Shown here in pieces: positions 17,801 through 24,964 of a stretch of DNA of 50,139 nucleotides. The notes beneath the pieces were generated by a model. The model saw only the letters and a list, made by a program, of their open reading frames with translations, did no database searches and was not told where the DNA came from. Every line of letters begins with the position of its first letter. Positions within the stretch are counted from its first letter, which is position 1. Origin of the DNA: Acidobacteria bacterium 13_2_20CM_57_17. GTDB lineage: Bacteria > Acidobacteriota > Terriglobia > Acidiferrales > UBA7541. The DNA lies in the NCBI GenBank assembly GCA_001914785.1, contig MNDE01000102.1:1-50139 (forward strand). The letters are read 5' to 3'. Both the position numbers and the translations under genes were made by a program.

Positions 17801-18001
17801 TCGCTGAAGAAAGAACTGGATGACGTGGCCGGCGAGTTCGACACCTTCGTTACCAAGGAACTGCCCGCCGTGAACAAGACGCTTTCACAGAAAAAGCTGG
17901 AGCCCATCCAGCCCCTCGATCGCAAAGCCTGGGACGCCGCCGAGGGCGATTCCGGAGCCGGTGCCCCCGGAGCAGCCATGCTCTTCCACGAACGCGACTA
18001 G
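14804..18001 (+). CDS. Secreted Asp-box (BNR/VPS10-like) beta-propeller protein 3
   Basis: A 1,065-residue protein, the most diverged of the three giants in the window. The ATG at 14804 gives a Sec signal (MHKSIHCFVAVTIVFVVTMIFAGPAPAQ) and has GAGGAA upstream; an in-frame ATG at 14744 is rejected as it would add a 20-residue polar stretch before the signal. Eleven or so Asp-box motifs occur (WKSSNGGTTF, YKSTDGGDSW, YKTTDGGKSW, FQTTDGGATW, FRSDDGGKTW, FKTTDYGKTW, ISPDGGKHW). It shares the propeller, Ig-like and helical-tail architecture with the other two but lacks their PLPPEVPAGK linker, having TGPNPPDAALITYY instead. Role unknown: possibly a peptidase, glycosidase or binding protein. Confidence 0.85.
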   Translation: MHKSIHCFVAVTIVFVVTMIFAGPAPAQEAKFDSDTISGLGARNIGSAAMSGRVAAIAAVKEDGRLTVYIGAASGGVWKSSNGGTTFKPVFDKESAQSIGAVAIDPQAPKTIWAGTGESWTRNSVSIGNGIYKSTDGGDSWTNMGLQNSERIAKIIVDPKNSDTVYVCAPGQLWSDSEDRGVYKTTDGGKSWNKILKGANLSTGCSMISMNSQDPKTLFAGMWDFRRKGWTFRSGGENATAVSGSGFFQTTDGGATWKELDEKSAKGLPARPWGRIAVTIAPSKPNVVYAMIESTRSALFRSDDGGKTWEERDRSNWMVWRPFYFANLIVDPKNENKVYKPDLTLIMSEDGGRSFSGIGNGAHGDFHDVWVNPDNTDHLIACDDGGVWYSYDGGNTWWKGNNLPISQFYHVSVDSADPYHVFGGLQDNSVWMGDSQYPGGITNGRWENVFGGDGFWVFPDPADANYVYAESQGGFIGRVNRVTLEGRLIKPEQNYGEGKLRFNWNTPIHMSPNEKGTIYIGAQFLFRSRDHGQSWDRISPDLTTNDPEKQKQEQSGGVTVDNSYAEMHTTIYSISESPRDGQTIWVGTDDGNLQVTRDGAKTWTNVVGNVPNLPKASWVSWVEASLYDAGTAYATFDRHTFGDMDPHVFKTTDYGKTWTPIVPADSGVRGYAHVIKEDTVRPNLLFLGTEFGLWISPDGGKHWAQYKGHEFPTVAVRDIVVHPRESDLVIATHGRGIWIVDDITPLRKLTPEVMAQEAVFLQAKPAKQRLPANGGWVEGSAVYTGPNPPDAALITYYQSKRHIFGKMKLEIFDSQGKLVDTLPPNSRRGISRVEWPMRLKAPHVPPAATAAFEAAQGPRVLPGTYTVKMTRGKETYSTQLVLELDPRAKFTMEDRKLEFDAAMRLHRLLGEMSFDVDRINGVHNALVESSAKLKGDAAFSKRLQDLAGKVEAMRKKIVATTEGGAITGEERIREKTTQLYGAVLNYEGRPGDYQIARIDSLKKELDDVAGEFDTFVTKELPAVNKTLSQKKLEPIQPLDRKAWDAAEGDSGAGAPGAAMLFHERD

Positions 18002-18039
18002 CTTCCTCTGAGGCCTGCTAGGTGCGGCCCGAAGTGCGG

Positions 18040-18735
18040 TCAATTTGTTTTTCCCAGAAGCTGGCGGGCGTAGGCTGGCGCTTTTCCGGCGTCTTCGTGC
18101 TTGAAATAAACGTAGATATCCACGCCTTGGCCGAGCCAGGCGTCGAAGCGTTTCCTCCAGGCCGTGATTTGCTTCGGGGTGTAATCCTCCAGGCGCAGGC
18201 GAGCGTAGGTGAAACCGGCAGTGAGCACGTCCGGCGGAGTTTGCTTGTCGGTTTCGGACAGGCAGAGGGCCGTTTTGTGCTGGCGGAGAACGGCGTACGT
18301 TTCATCGGTGTACCAGGACGGATGGCGGACCTCGAAGGCGAAAGCAAAAGCATCCGGGCGAAGAGCAAGAAAGTCTTCGAGCAGCGAGCGGTCGAATTTG
18401 AAATTGGGCGGGAGCTGCACGAGGATGGGCCCGAGGTGGTCCCCGTCGTTCAGGACGCTGGCGACTTCCAGGAAACGTTTCAAAGTGCTCTCGACGTTGC
18501 GCAGCCTTTGGATGTGCGTGATTTGCTGGTTGGCCTTCAGCGCAAACCGGAATCCTTCGGGAACAGTCTGCGCCCACTGCAGGAGCACGTTCTCGGTCGG
18601 CATGCGATAGAAACTGTGATTGATTTCGACCGTCGAGAATTGCTTGGCGTAGAAGGAGAGCATTTCGCGGTCGGGGAGCTTCTCCGGGTAAAAGCTCCCC
18701 TTCCACTGTTTATAGGAGTATCCAGAAGTCCCCAC
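18040..18735 (-). CDS. DUF72 (YecE-like) TIM-barrel protein
   Basis: A 231-residue protein with the DUF72 signature GTSGYSYKQWKGSFYP at the N-terminus, then FYAKQFSTVEINHSFYRMP, FRFALKANQQITH, VQLPPNF, FEVRHPSWY and ending in YVYFKHEDAGKAPAYARQL. This matches the YecE/DUF72 family throughout; its biochemical role is unproven. The annotated start is the GTG at 18735. The family normally has several residues before GTSG, and an in-frame ATT at 18757-18759 (giving IPRAGQLLVGTSG) lies 6 bases after a perfect GGAGG. So translation may truly begin at ATT, or an ATG may have mutated. It lies just downstream of ligD on the same strand, with 97 bases between. Confidence 0.85.
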   Translation of the reverse strand: MGTSGYSYKQWKGSFYPEKLPDREMLSFYAKQFSTVEINHSFYRMPTENVLLQWAQTVPEGFRFALKANQQITHIQRLRNVESTLKRFLEVASVLNDGDHLGPILVQLPPNFKFDRSLLEDFLALRPDAFAFAFEVRHPSWYTDETYAVLRQHKTALCLSETDKQTPPDVLTAGFTYARLRLEDYTPKQITAWRKRFDAWLGQGVDIYVYFKHEDAGKAPAYARQLLGKTN

Positions 18736-18832
18736 AAGAAGCTGGCCTGCGCGAGGAATGGCGCACCTCCGTGCCTTGGCATTTAATCACAGCCTTCGCA
18801 CTCGGAAAAGTCAAAGGCATTCGGTTTGTGAA

Positions 18833-21565
18833 TCAAGGGGCCTTCTTGGTTCTTGGCGGCATGCGGGTACTGAGGAGTTCGATGGCTTGTTCCAGTCGTT
18901 GACGCCGCTTCCAGAAGTCGGCCCAGAGGTCACCCTTATCCTTCAGGCGTGCAAACACCGTCTTTATGTTCAACGTTTCGGGGCGCAGGCTGGGGCGCAA
19001 TTCGCGCGGTAACAGCGGAGCGGAAACCGGCGCTTGAGGGAAGGCCCGCACGGAATACGCGGCAGCAAGGGGGCGTCCGTGAGCATTCTGCTGCACGTCG
19101 ATCAACACGCGGCCCGCGGGACGCTTGGCAACAGTACGCTCGTTAGTGACCAGATTCGGGTGCTCGGCAGTCACCGTTCGCGCAATAATTTCGCCGAAGG
19201 TACGCAACTGCTCGTAAGTGTAAATCGGCTCGACTGGTAAATAGATGTGCATTCCCGTTGCACCGGAAGTTTTCAGGAAGCTCGCCAAGCGCAATTCTTC
19301 CAACTTTTCATGAAGCGCTTTGGCAATGGTCACAACCACGGAAAATTCCGTGCCGTCCGATGGATCCAAATCAAGAAAGAAGTAGTCCGGATGATCGAGA
19401 TCGTCATAACGATTGGACAATGGGTTGTGGTCGATGCAGCCCAGGCCCGTCAGGAAAAGCAGGGAAGCGCGGTCATTGGCCGTCGCGAATTGAATGACTT
19501 CACCGCGATGTTCGGAATCTACTGGAACCGTCTTGAACCAATCCGGCAAGCCTTCGCGCACGTCCTTCTGAAAAAAAGCCTGTCCCTTGATTCCGTCGGG
19601 GTAGCGCCGCAAAACCAAAGCCCGGTCGCGGAGAAAAGGCAAAATGGAATCCGCCATGCGGTAGTAGTAGGCCAGCAGATTCCGTTTCGTGTAGCCGGAC
19701 TCCGGAAAATACACTTTGTTCAGGTTGCTGAGGCGCAGCCGTTTGCCGTCCAGTTCGATAGTGACCGTTTCGGAGCGCCCCTTGAACAACTCAGCTTCGA
19801 TCTCATCTTTTGAGCTGAGCACCCGGCCAACGACCTCGGGCGCGTGAACCACGGCAGGTGCGGCGGCGCGTGCCTCAGCGACAATCTCATTTTCCCATTG
19901 GCAATCCGCGGGACTTACGTCCTCGCGCAGCGCTATGAAAACCGGATGACGCAGAGCGCGTTCTTGCGTCCATCCGCCGAATTTGACGCGCGCAACCAAG
20001 GCGGGAGAGACCCACGATGGCTTTTCGTTGGTTTCGGGCACGGCGTCGAACGGACACGCGGAAGGTGCCAGTTCATTCAACCTGCTGCTCAATTCTTTCA
20101 GCTTCTTTGCATCAAATCCGCTGCCAACGTGCCCGATGAATCGAAGTTTTTTGCCTTGATACAGCCCTAACAGCAATGAGCCAAGAGGAAGCGCCGACGT
20201 GCGAGCTTCGGTCCAGCCGCCCACGACCGCGTCCACCGTCTTGGTAATCTTCAGCTTCACCCAGTACGAACTGCGATCGGAAACGTACGGGCAGTCGGCT
20301 CGCTTCGCGACGATCCCTTCCAGGCCATTCTGCGCCGCCAGGTCGAAAAGCTCTCTTCCGTGCTCCAACTGATGGTCCGCGTAACGAAACCGTTCCGATG
20401 TGTAAAGCAAGCGCTGCAGGAGTTGCTTGCGCTCGAGGAGCGGAGCTTCGCGAAGGTCGTATCCATCGCAGTAGAGAAGATCGAAGGCAAAGTAAACGAC
20501 GGGAATCTGCGCGACCAGGTTCTCGCTGGGCGCCCGTACGTGCATGCGTTCCTGCAAGCGCTCGAAGTCGCCGCGGCCTTGCGCATCCAGCGCGACAATC
20601 TCTCCGTCAAGAATGGCATCGCGAGCGGCTAAAGCAGTGGGAAGAGAGGCCATCTCGGGATAGCGCTGGGTGATGTCAATGCTGTTACGCGAACGCAGCG
20701 TTAAATCGCCATTTTCGATTCGAGCCAGCGCGCGCACTCCGTCCCACTTGATCTCAAAGAGCCAGTTAGGATCGGAAAAAGGGCGGTCGGCGAGCGTCGC
20801 AAGCATGGGCTCCACGCGAGCCGGCATTGCGCTCTTGCGCGCGCTTTGCAACTCAGTCGCTTGAATTGGGATTGGCTTGCGTTTCGGTGGCAGCTCCTCC
20901 TTGATTTCTTCCAGCGTGCGTCCTGTAAGCGCGGAACCGTCGTGCTCGTCGATGTTCCAGGAGGAATCTTCGGCGGCGTCCTTGTGCTTGATCATCAGCC
21001 ATTCGTTGCCTTTTTCGCTTTGCTTCAGTTTCACCAGAACAAAGCTGCCCCGCAGTTTCTCCCCGTTCAAGCTGAACTTGATTTCTCCCTTCTCCAATTG
21101 CTTCAGCGCGTCGAGATTCCCCTCCACGTGAAAAGTCCCGCGGTCCCATACCATCACTGTTCCCGCGCCATAATTGCCTTCAGGAATTTTCCCTTCGAAA
21201 TCGCCGTAGTCCAGCGGATGATCCTCGGTCATGACCGCCAGCCGCTTGTCCGCGTGGCTTTGCGAAGGTCCCTTGGGCACGGCCCACGACTTCAGCGTCC
21301 CATCGATCGCCAGCCGGAAATCGTAGTGCAGGCGCGTGGCCCGGTGCTTCTGAACCACGAAGGTGTCGCCATGCTCGGCCCCAGGACGGACTTCCAACTG
21401 TGGCAGTTTCGGCTTGGGCAGGCGCGTCCGCTTGCCCGCCGTGGCAGGTTTTGGGGCCGGAGAAGTCTTCTCCTGGACCTTGTCGGCGGCAGGTTCGGGC
21501 GCGCCAGACGGCTCCGGCGTCCGGTCAAAGCGCCGTTTTCGCCGGTATTCTTCAAGCTTGGCCAT
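18833..21565 (-). CDS. ligD: ATP-dependent DNA ligase D, three-domain NHEJ enzyme
   Basis: A 910-residue protein with all three LigD domains in the order phosphoesterase, ligase, polymerase (as in Pseudomonas, unlike Mycobacterium). The 3'-phosphoesterase spans about 60-215 (HRATRLHYDFRL, TEDHPLDYGDFEG, PEGNYGAGTVMVWD). The ligase spans about 250-560, with adenylation lysine K273 in EIKWDGVR and FDLLYCDGYD, GLEGIVAKR and WVKLK motifs. The primase-polymerase spans about 605-890 with metal-binding D732 and D734 in DLDPSDG and KTSGATGMHIYLP. A Pro/Ala/Lys-rich linker occupies 15-60. LigD seals double-strand breaks with Ku. The gene is divergent from ku (176 bases apart), the usual NHEJ arrangement in this group. 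The ATG has only a weak ribosome-binding site. Confidence 0.97.
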   Translation of the reverse strand: MAKLEEYRRKRRFDRTPEPSGAPEPAADKVQEKTSPAPKPATAGKRTRLPKPKLPQLEVRPGAEHGDTFVVQKHRATRLHYDFRLAIDGTLKSWAVPKGPSQSHADKRLAVMTEDHPLDYGDFEGKIPEGNYGAGTVMVWDRGTFHVEGNLDALKQLEKGEIKFSLNGEKLRGSFVLVKLKQSEKGNEWLMIKHKDAAEDSSWNIDEHDGSALTGRTLEEIKEELPPKRKPIPIQATELQSARKSAMPARVEPMLATLADRPFSDPNWLFEIKWDGVRALARIENGDLTLRSRNSIDITQRYPEMASLPTALAARDAILDGEIVALDAQGRGDFERLQERMHVRAPSENLVAQIPVVYFAFDLLYCDGYDLREAPLLERKQLLQRLLYTSERFRYADHQLEHGRELFDLAAQNGLEGIVAKRADCPYVSDRSSYWVKLKITKTVDAVVGGWTEARTSALPLGSLLLGLYQGKKLRFIGHVGSGFDAKKLKELSSRLNELAPSACPFDAVPETNEKPSWVSPALVARVKFGGWTQERALRHPVFIALREDVSPADCQWENEIVAEARAAAPAVVHAPEVVGRVLSSKDEIEAELFKGRSETVTIELDGKRLRLSNLNKVYFPESGYTKRNLLAYYYRMADSILPFLRDRALVLRRYPDGIKGQAFFQKDVREGLPDWFKTVPVDSEHRGEVIQFATANDRASLLFLTGLGCIDHNPLSNRYDDLDHPDYFFLDLDPSDGTEFSVVVTIAKALHEKLEELRLASFLKTSGATGMHIYLPVEPIYTYEQLRTFGEIIARTVTAEHPNLVTNERTVAKRPAGRVLIDVQQNAHGRPLAAAYSVRAFPQAPVSAPLLPRELRPSLRPETLNIKTVFARLKDKGDLWADFWKRRQRLEQAIELLSTRMPPRTKKAP

Positions 21566-21741
21566 GAAAGCATTCTATCCCAGACTATTCCAAGGACCCG
21601 GGATCTCCCCGCCGCGGCAAGCTAACATCAAGCTGACTAATAAACCACCAGCTGAGGATTCGCCTTGATTACTGCTGGCGTGGGCGGCTAATCTAAAACC
21701 TCGTGCGCTATCCCTAGCCTGTTTACCGAAGGAGTGTTGAC

Positions 21742-22614
21742 ATGGCCACCACAGTTTGGAAAGGCCACCTCACGTTTGGGCTGATTTCGATGCCCGTTCG
21801 CATGTCTACGGCAGCCCGTGGCGAGCGAATCAGTTTCAACCAGCTCCACAAAGAGTGCCATTCGCGGCTCAAGCAGCCCTTGTTTTGTCCCGTTTGCAAC
21901 CGCAATGTGGAACGATCCGAAATTGTGAAGGGCTACGAATACGAAAAGGATCAGTACGTGCTCTTCAGCGAAGAAGAGCTCGACAAGATCGAGCCTCCCT
22001 CGGCGAAGGTCATGGAAATCCTGGAGTTCGTGAAGCTGGACGACATGGACCCGCTCTATTTCGACTCCTCTTATTACGTTGCGCCGGAGGACGCGGGCGT
22101 GAAGGCTTACAAGCTGTTAATGAGCGCCATGCAAGAGTCCGGCTATGGAGCCATCGCCAAGCTCACCATGCATCAGCGCGAACACATCGTGATTTTACGG
22201 CCAGGTTCTAAGGAAATGACGCTGCATACGATGTTCTATTCGAATGAGATACGCGCGGCGGAGTCCGTTCCGACGGATAAGATTGAAGTGAAGGAACAGG
22301 AAAAGAAGCTCGCGCGACAACTTATTGAAAGTCTTGCGGCTCCTTTCGATCCACAAAAATACCGCGATGAGTATCAGGAAAATGTCCGCGCGATGATTGC
22401 CGCCAAGCTCAAAGGCCAGGAAGTGACCGAGGTTGCGCAACCGCATATGGCTCCCGTGATCGACCTGATGGAAGCCCTCAAGAAGAGCCTCGCGGAAAAG
22501 CAGGCGCCTCCTGTTGCTGCGGCAGGACCTGTGCCGGTGGGGAAAAAGCCTCCGGCGCGAGCCGTGGAAGCCATTACGACAGTGCAGAAGAAGGGAAAGA
22601 AGGTCGCCGGTTAA
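21742..22614 (+). CDS. ku: Ku, DNA double-strand-break end-binding protein
   Basis: A 290-residue bacterial Ku. It starts with the family's WKGHLTFGLISMPVRM and has FNQLHKECHSRLKQPLFCPVCNRNVE (a cysteine-rich segment with CPVC), YEYEKDQYVLFSEEELD, YFDSSYYVAPED, AYKLLMSAMQESGYGAIAKL and LVNLHTM-like strands up to about residue 235. The basic, Ala/Pro/Lys-rich tail (PVGKKPPARAVEAI, KKGKKVAG) is the region that in other Ku proteins recruits LigD and binds DNA. As a homodimer it rings DNA ends and recruits LigD. GAAGGAG precedes the ATG. The divergent ligD is its partner, and the MerR-TPR gene follows after 21 bases, so that gene is probably co-transcribed with ku. Confidence 0.97.
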   Translation: MATTVWKGHLTFGLISMPVRMSTAARGERISFNQLHKECHSRLKQPLFCPVCNRNVERSEIVKGYEYEKDQYVLFSEEELDKIEPPSAKVMEILEFVKLDDMDPLYFDSSYYVAPEDAGVKAYKLLMSAMQESGYGAIAKLTMHQREHIVILRPGSKEMTLHTMFYSNEIRAAESVPTDKIEVKEQEKKLARQLIESLAAPFDPQKYRDEYQENVRAMIAAKLKGQEVTEVAQPHMAPVIDLMEALKKSLAEKQAPPVAAAGPVPVGKKPPARAVEAITTVQKKGKKVAG

Positions 22615-22635
22615 GTTTTCCGGCCATACCATTTG

Positions 22636-23520
22636 ATGGGCTCGATGGACAGATTCAGCCCCGACGAAGTCCAGCGCATTTTGGGCCTCACGGAAAAGCA
22701 GCTGGATTACTGGGAACGGTTGCGCCTCGTTTCTCCCCGAAAAGAACAAGGGATTCGCTACTACGACTTCCGCGACCTGATCGGTCTGCGTACGGTAAAG
22801 CAGTTAGTCGAAAACGGCGTGCCTGCGAACCGCCTGCGCCGAGCGCTTGGCGCACTGCGCGAAAAACTTGCGCATGCGGAAGCTCCGCTTTCGGAGTTGC
22901 GAGTGCTATCGGACGGAGGAGCGGTGATCGTTGAACGCGGCGGCACGCGGCTGGAGCCGCTGTCCGGGCAGTTCGTGTTGAACTTCGAGACGCGCGAATT
23001 GAACGAAACCGTGCGCGTCATGACCGGACGCAGCGCCGACGAATGGCTTGCCGTGGCGCTCGAGTACGAAGCCGAAGGAAAAAACAGAGCGCAAGCGATC
23101 GATGCGTATGAGCGAGCATTTTGCGTGGACCCGGCGCGGCCCGACGCGCTGATTAATTGCGGCACGCTTTACTACGAAGATGGAAACCTGGAGAAAGCTT
23201 CGGAATATTTCCGCCAGGCCCTGGTGCTCGATCCGGAAAACGCCCTGGCGCATTTCAATCTGGGCAGCGTGCTGGACGAAACCGGACATGTGGATGCGGC
23301 GCGCCAGCACTTGCGGCAAGCGGTCCGGCTGAATCCCATTTATCCAGACGCGCATTACAACCTGGCGTTCGTCTGCGAAAAGCTGAGGGCGTATGCCGAA
23401 GCGCAGCAACACTGGGAAGCGTACGTGCGATTGGATCCTACAGGTCCGTGGGCGAGTTATGCGCGCCAGCGCTGTAGTTCTTCCAATTCCAAGGCGACGA
23501 AGTCGGCCGGAACAACGTAG
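22636..23520 (+). CDS. MerR-type HTH fused to TPR repeats
   Basis: A 294-residue protein. Residues 5-75 form a MerR-like winged helix (FSPDEVQRILGLTEKQLDYWERLRLVSP, then GIRYYDFRDLIGLRTVKQLVENGV), with a helix 75-95 like the MerR dimer helix. Instead of an effector domain it continues with at least three TPR units from about 140 to 275 (QAIDAYERAFCVDPARPDALINCGTLYYEDGN, ASEYFRQALVLDPENALAHFNLGSVLDE, ARQHLRQAVRLNPIYPDAHYNLAF). So a DNA-binding head is joined to a protein-interaction tail. It lies 21 bases after ku, which makes co-expression likely; a role in controlling or scaffolding NHEJ is only suggested by position. The start could be 22633 (TTG), 22636 or 22645; none has a strong ribosome-binding site. 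Confidence 0.8.
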   Translation: MGSMDRFSPDEVQRILGLTEKQLDYWERLRLVSPRKEQGIRYYDFRDLIGLRTVKQLVENGVPANRLRRALGALREKLAHAEAPLSELRVLSDGGAVIVERGGTRLEPLSGQFVLNFETRELNETVRVMTGRSADEWLAVALEYEAEGKNRAQAIDAYERAFCVDPARPDALINCGTLYYEDGNLEKASEYFRQALVLDPENALAHFNLGSVLDETGHVDAARQHLRQAVRLNPIYPDAHYNLAFVCEKLRAYAEAQQHWEAYVRLDPTGPWASYARQRCSSSNSKATKSAGTT

Positions 23521-23618
23521 GATAAATTCCAATTGCGACAAGCGAAACAAAGGCCGACTGTCCGCCGTCAAAAGAAAAGCGCAAAGCGTTTAGTTAAATC
23601 TCGCCGAGGTCACCGCGC

Positions 23619-23888
23619 ATGTGCAGGAACATCAAAACACTTTTCAACTTTGATCCGCCCGTTACGCCTGAAGAGGTTCGCGCTGCGTCGCTCCAGTTCG
23701 TCAGAAAAATCAGCGGATTCAACAAGCCGTCAAAAGCGAACGAAGCCGCGTTCCAGACTGCAATCGACGAAGTAGCGGCCGCTTCGAGCCGCCTTCTTCA
23801 CTCGCTCGAAACAAATGCGCTGCCGAGAAATCGCGAAGAAGAGGCCGCAAAAGCGAAGGCTCGTGCGGCGGCTCGGTTCGGCGATTGA
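23619..23888 (+). CDS. DUF2277 family protein
   Basis: An 89-residue protein starting MCRNIKTLFNFDPPVTPEEVRAASLQFVRKISGFNKPSKANEAAF, the full signature of the short DUF2277 family, which is conserved in length. It is predicted to be helical and cytosolic, with an acidic/basic Ala-rich C-terminus. No function is known to me. A GAGG lies 8 bases before the ATG. It follows the MerR-TPR gene after 98 bases and is the last gene before the putative island boundary at about 24.0 kb. Confidence 0.85.
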   Translation: MCRNIKTLFNFDPPVTPEEVRAASLQFVRKISGFNKPSKANEAAFQTAIDEVAAASSRLLHSLETNALPRNREEEAAKAKARAAARFGD

Positions 23889-23966
23889 GTTCGCCGGACA
23901 CTTTGCTTACTACCGGCTACTAGCGGGCTGATTTATACGCGCCCGTCAGCCCTTCCCCTCTTAAGA

Positions 23967-23994
23967 TGACCTACGTAGCGTGACCTGCGTAACG
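23967..23994 (+). repeat. 14-bp tandem repeat beside the att-like site
   Basis: TGACCTACGTAGCG (23967-23980) is followed directly by TGACCTGCGTAACG (23981-23994), 12 of 14 matching. The pair ends 4 bases before the 22-bp att-like core. It could be an arm-type recombinase-binding repeat; that is inference. Confidence 0.55.
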
Positions 23995-23998
23995 ATGG

Positions 23999-24060
23999 TG
24001 GAGGCGGGGGGAGTCGGAATATTTAGGCTTGTTGAAAACACGCAACTTATTGATTTTTCG
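23999..24060 (-). repeat. att-like repeat, left copy, resembling a tRNA/tmRNA 3' end
   Basis: Bases 23999-24020 are identical over 22 bp to 45532-45553. On the minus strand the core reads CGACTCCCCCCGCCTCCA and, in this copy, goes on to CCA, like the T-arm/acceptor 3' half plus CCA of a tRNA or tmRNA. The matching 5' half of the T stem is missing, so it is not a working RNA gene. Bases to the right (to about 24060) align at constant spacing with those right of the other copy (ACGCAACTTATTGATT against ACGTAACTTACTGATT). This pattern fits the distal end of an element integrated at a tRNA-like gene. The rest of 24061-24269 contains no gene. Confidence 0.55.
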
Positions 24061-24269
24061 AGACGCCAAAAACGCAGAAAGCGGCAAAATTGCGGCTAAC
24101 TGGAACGTATCTGGAACGCGGGATTTTCAGTTCTCCTGCCAATTTTGTGAAGGTTTTCTAGAACGAAAAAGATCTCAAACCGGCGAATAGTTTTGAACCA
24201 CCAAACTCGCCATGCGGACGCCGGGCCATTTCATTTGTCCGCAGCTTTAATCAGGAGTCAGATAAGTTG

Positions 24270-24827
24270 TCAGCACAGGTCGTGGCACCGCACCCTATTA
24301 GAATGTAATCTCCTAGTTGCAATGATGCAGTATTTCAACAAGTTGCTATCCAAATTGAAAACGGGCCGACGTGCCCGTTCACGTTCAGGATCGCTGGCAG
24401 TTTCCCCTGCATCTCCTTCCGGCTCGTAAAGGATCGCAACCGATTGAAAGCCAGGCACAATCTCATAGCGAAGCTTCCGCAGCCGGTAACCCTGCCCCGT
24501 TTCTACCACTCCGACGTCTTCAAATTTGGGAGGAGAATTGACCCATTCGTCAGGCCAGCCGTGAAACACCACATCCTGGAGCAAATGTTGGCGAAGGCGC
24601 TTCGCCTGCTCGGCCCATTGCGGCGCATTCGTCGCCGCGGGCGGCGGAGCAACGCGGCTGAGAATGTAGGACTTGACCTGATGCACAGCGACACTGGGTG
24701 TTAGAATCTCTTCGTCTAGGACTTGGCTAATATCATTCGGCTCGCCTTGGCCAAAGACATAGCCATGAGCAAACATGAAGGTGAGGAGTGGAAGACACAA
24801 TAGATAGAAGCGGCGAAACGAAAACAT
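24270..24827 (-). pseudogene. Truncated secreted esterase (acetylxylan-esterase-like) N-terminus
   Basis: A 185-residue frame that starts well: GGAGG before the ATG at 24827 and a Sec signal (MFSFRRFYLLCLPLLTFMFAHGYVFG). It goes on PNDISQVLDEEILTPSVAVHQVKSYILSRVAPPP, then WPDEWVNSPPKFEDVG, GYRLRKLRYEIVPGFQSVAILYEPE. In my recollection that is the beginning of long Acidobacterial acetylxylan-esterase or alpha/beta-hydrolase proteins. Homology-like sequence ends near FNLDSN, where a GH-containing strand is expected, and the frame closes soon after. The nucleophile elbow and the rest of the hydrolase fold are missing. I see no continuation in other frames down to the att-like site, so the gene was cut off, perhaps by the recombination that made the boundary. 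Confidence 0.6.
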
Positions 24828-24964
24828 CAGGACCTCCTGACTCGAGCTGTGCCCCCTCGTAGTCGCACTGACCGTACTGCATACCACAAAATTAGCAGAG
24901 AACCGATAGCGCGCGTTTGTATTACGATGGCAGGCGCGCCGGCCCTTGGAAAGGTAGGGATCCC

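Noticed and set aside
23997..24021. A functional tRNA or tmRNA gene at the left repeat
   Set aside because: Only the 3' T-arm/acceptor-like half is present; the complementary T-stem half, anticodon arm and 5' end are missing.
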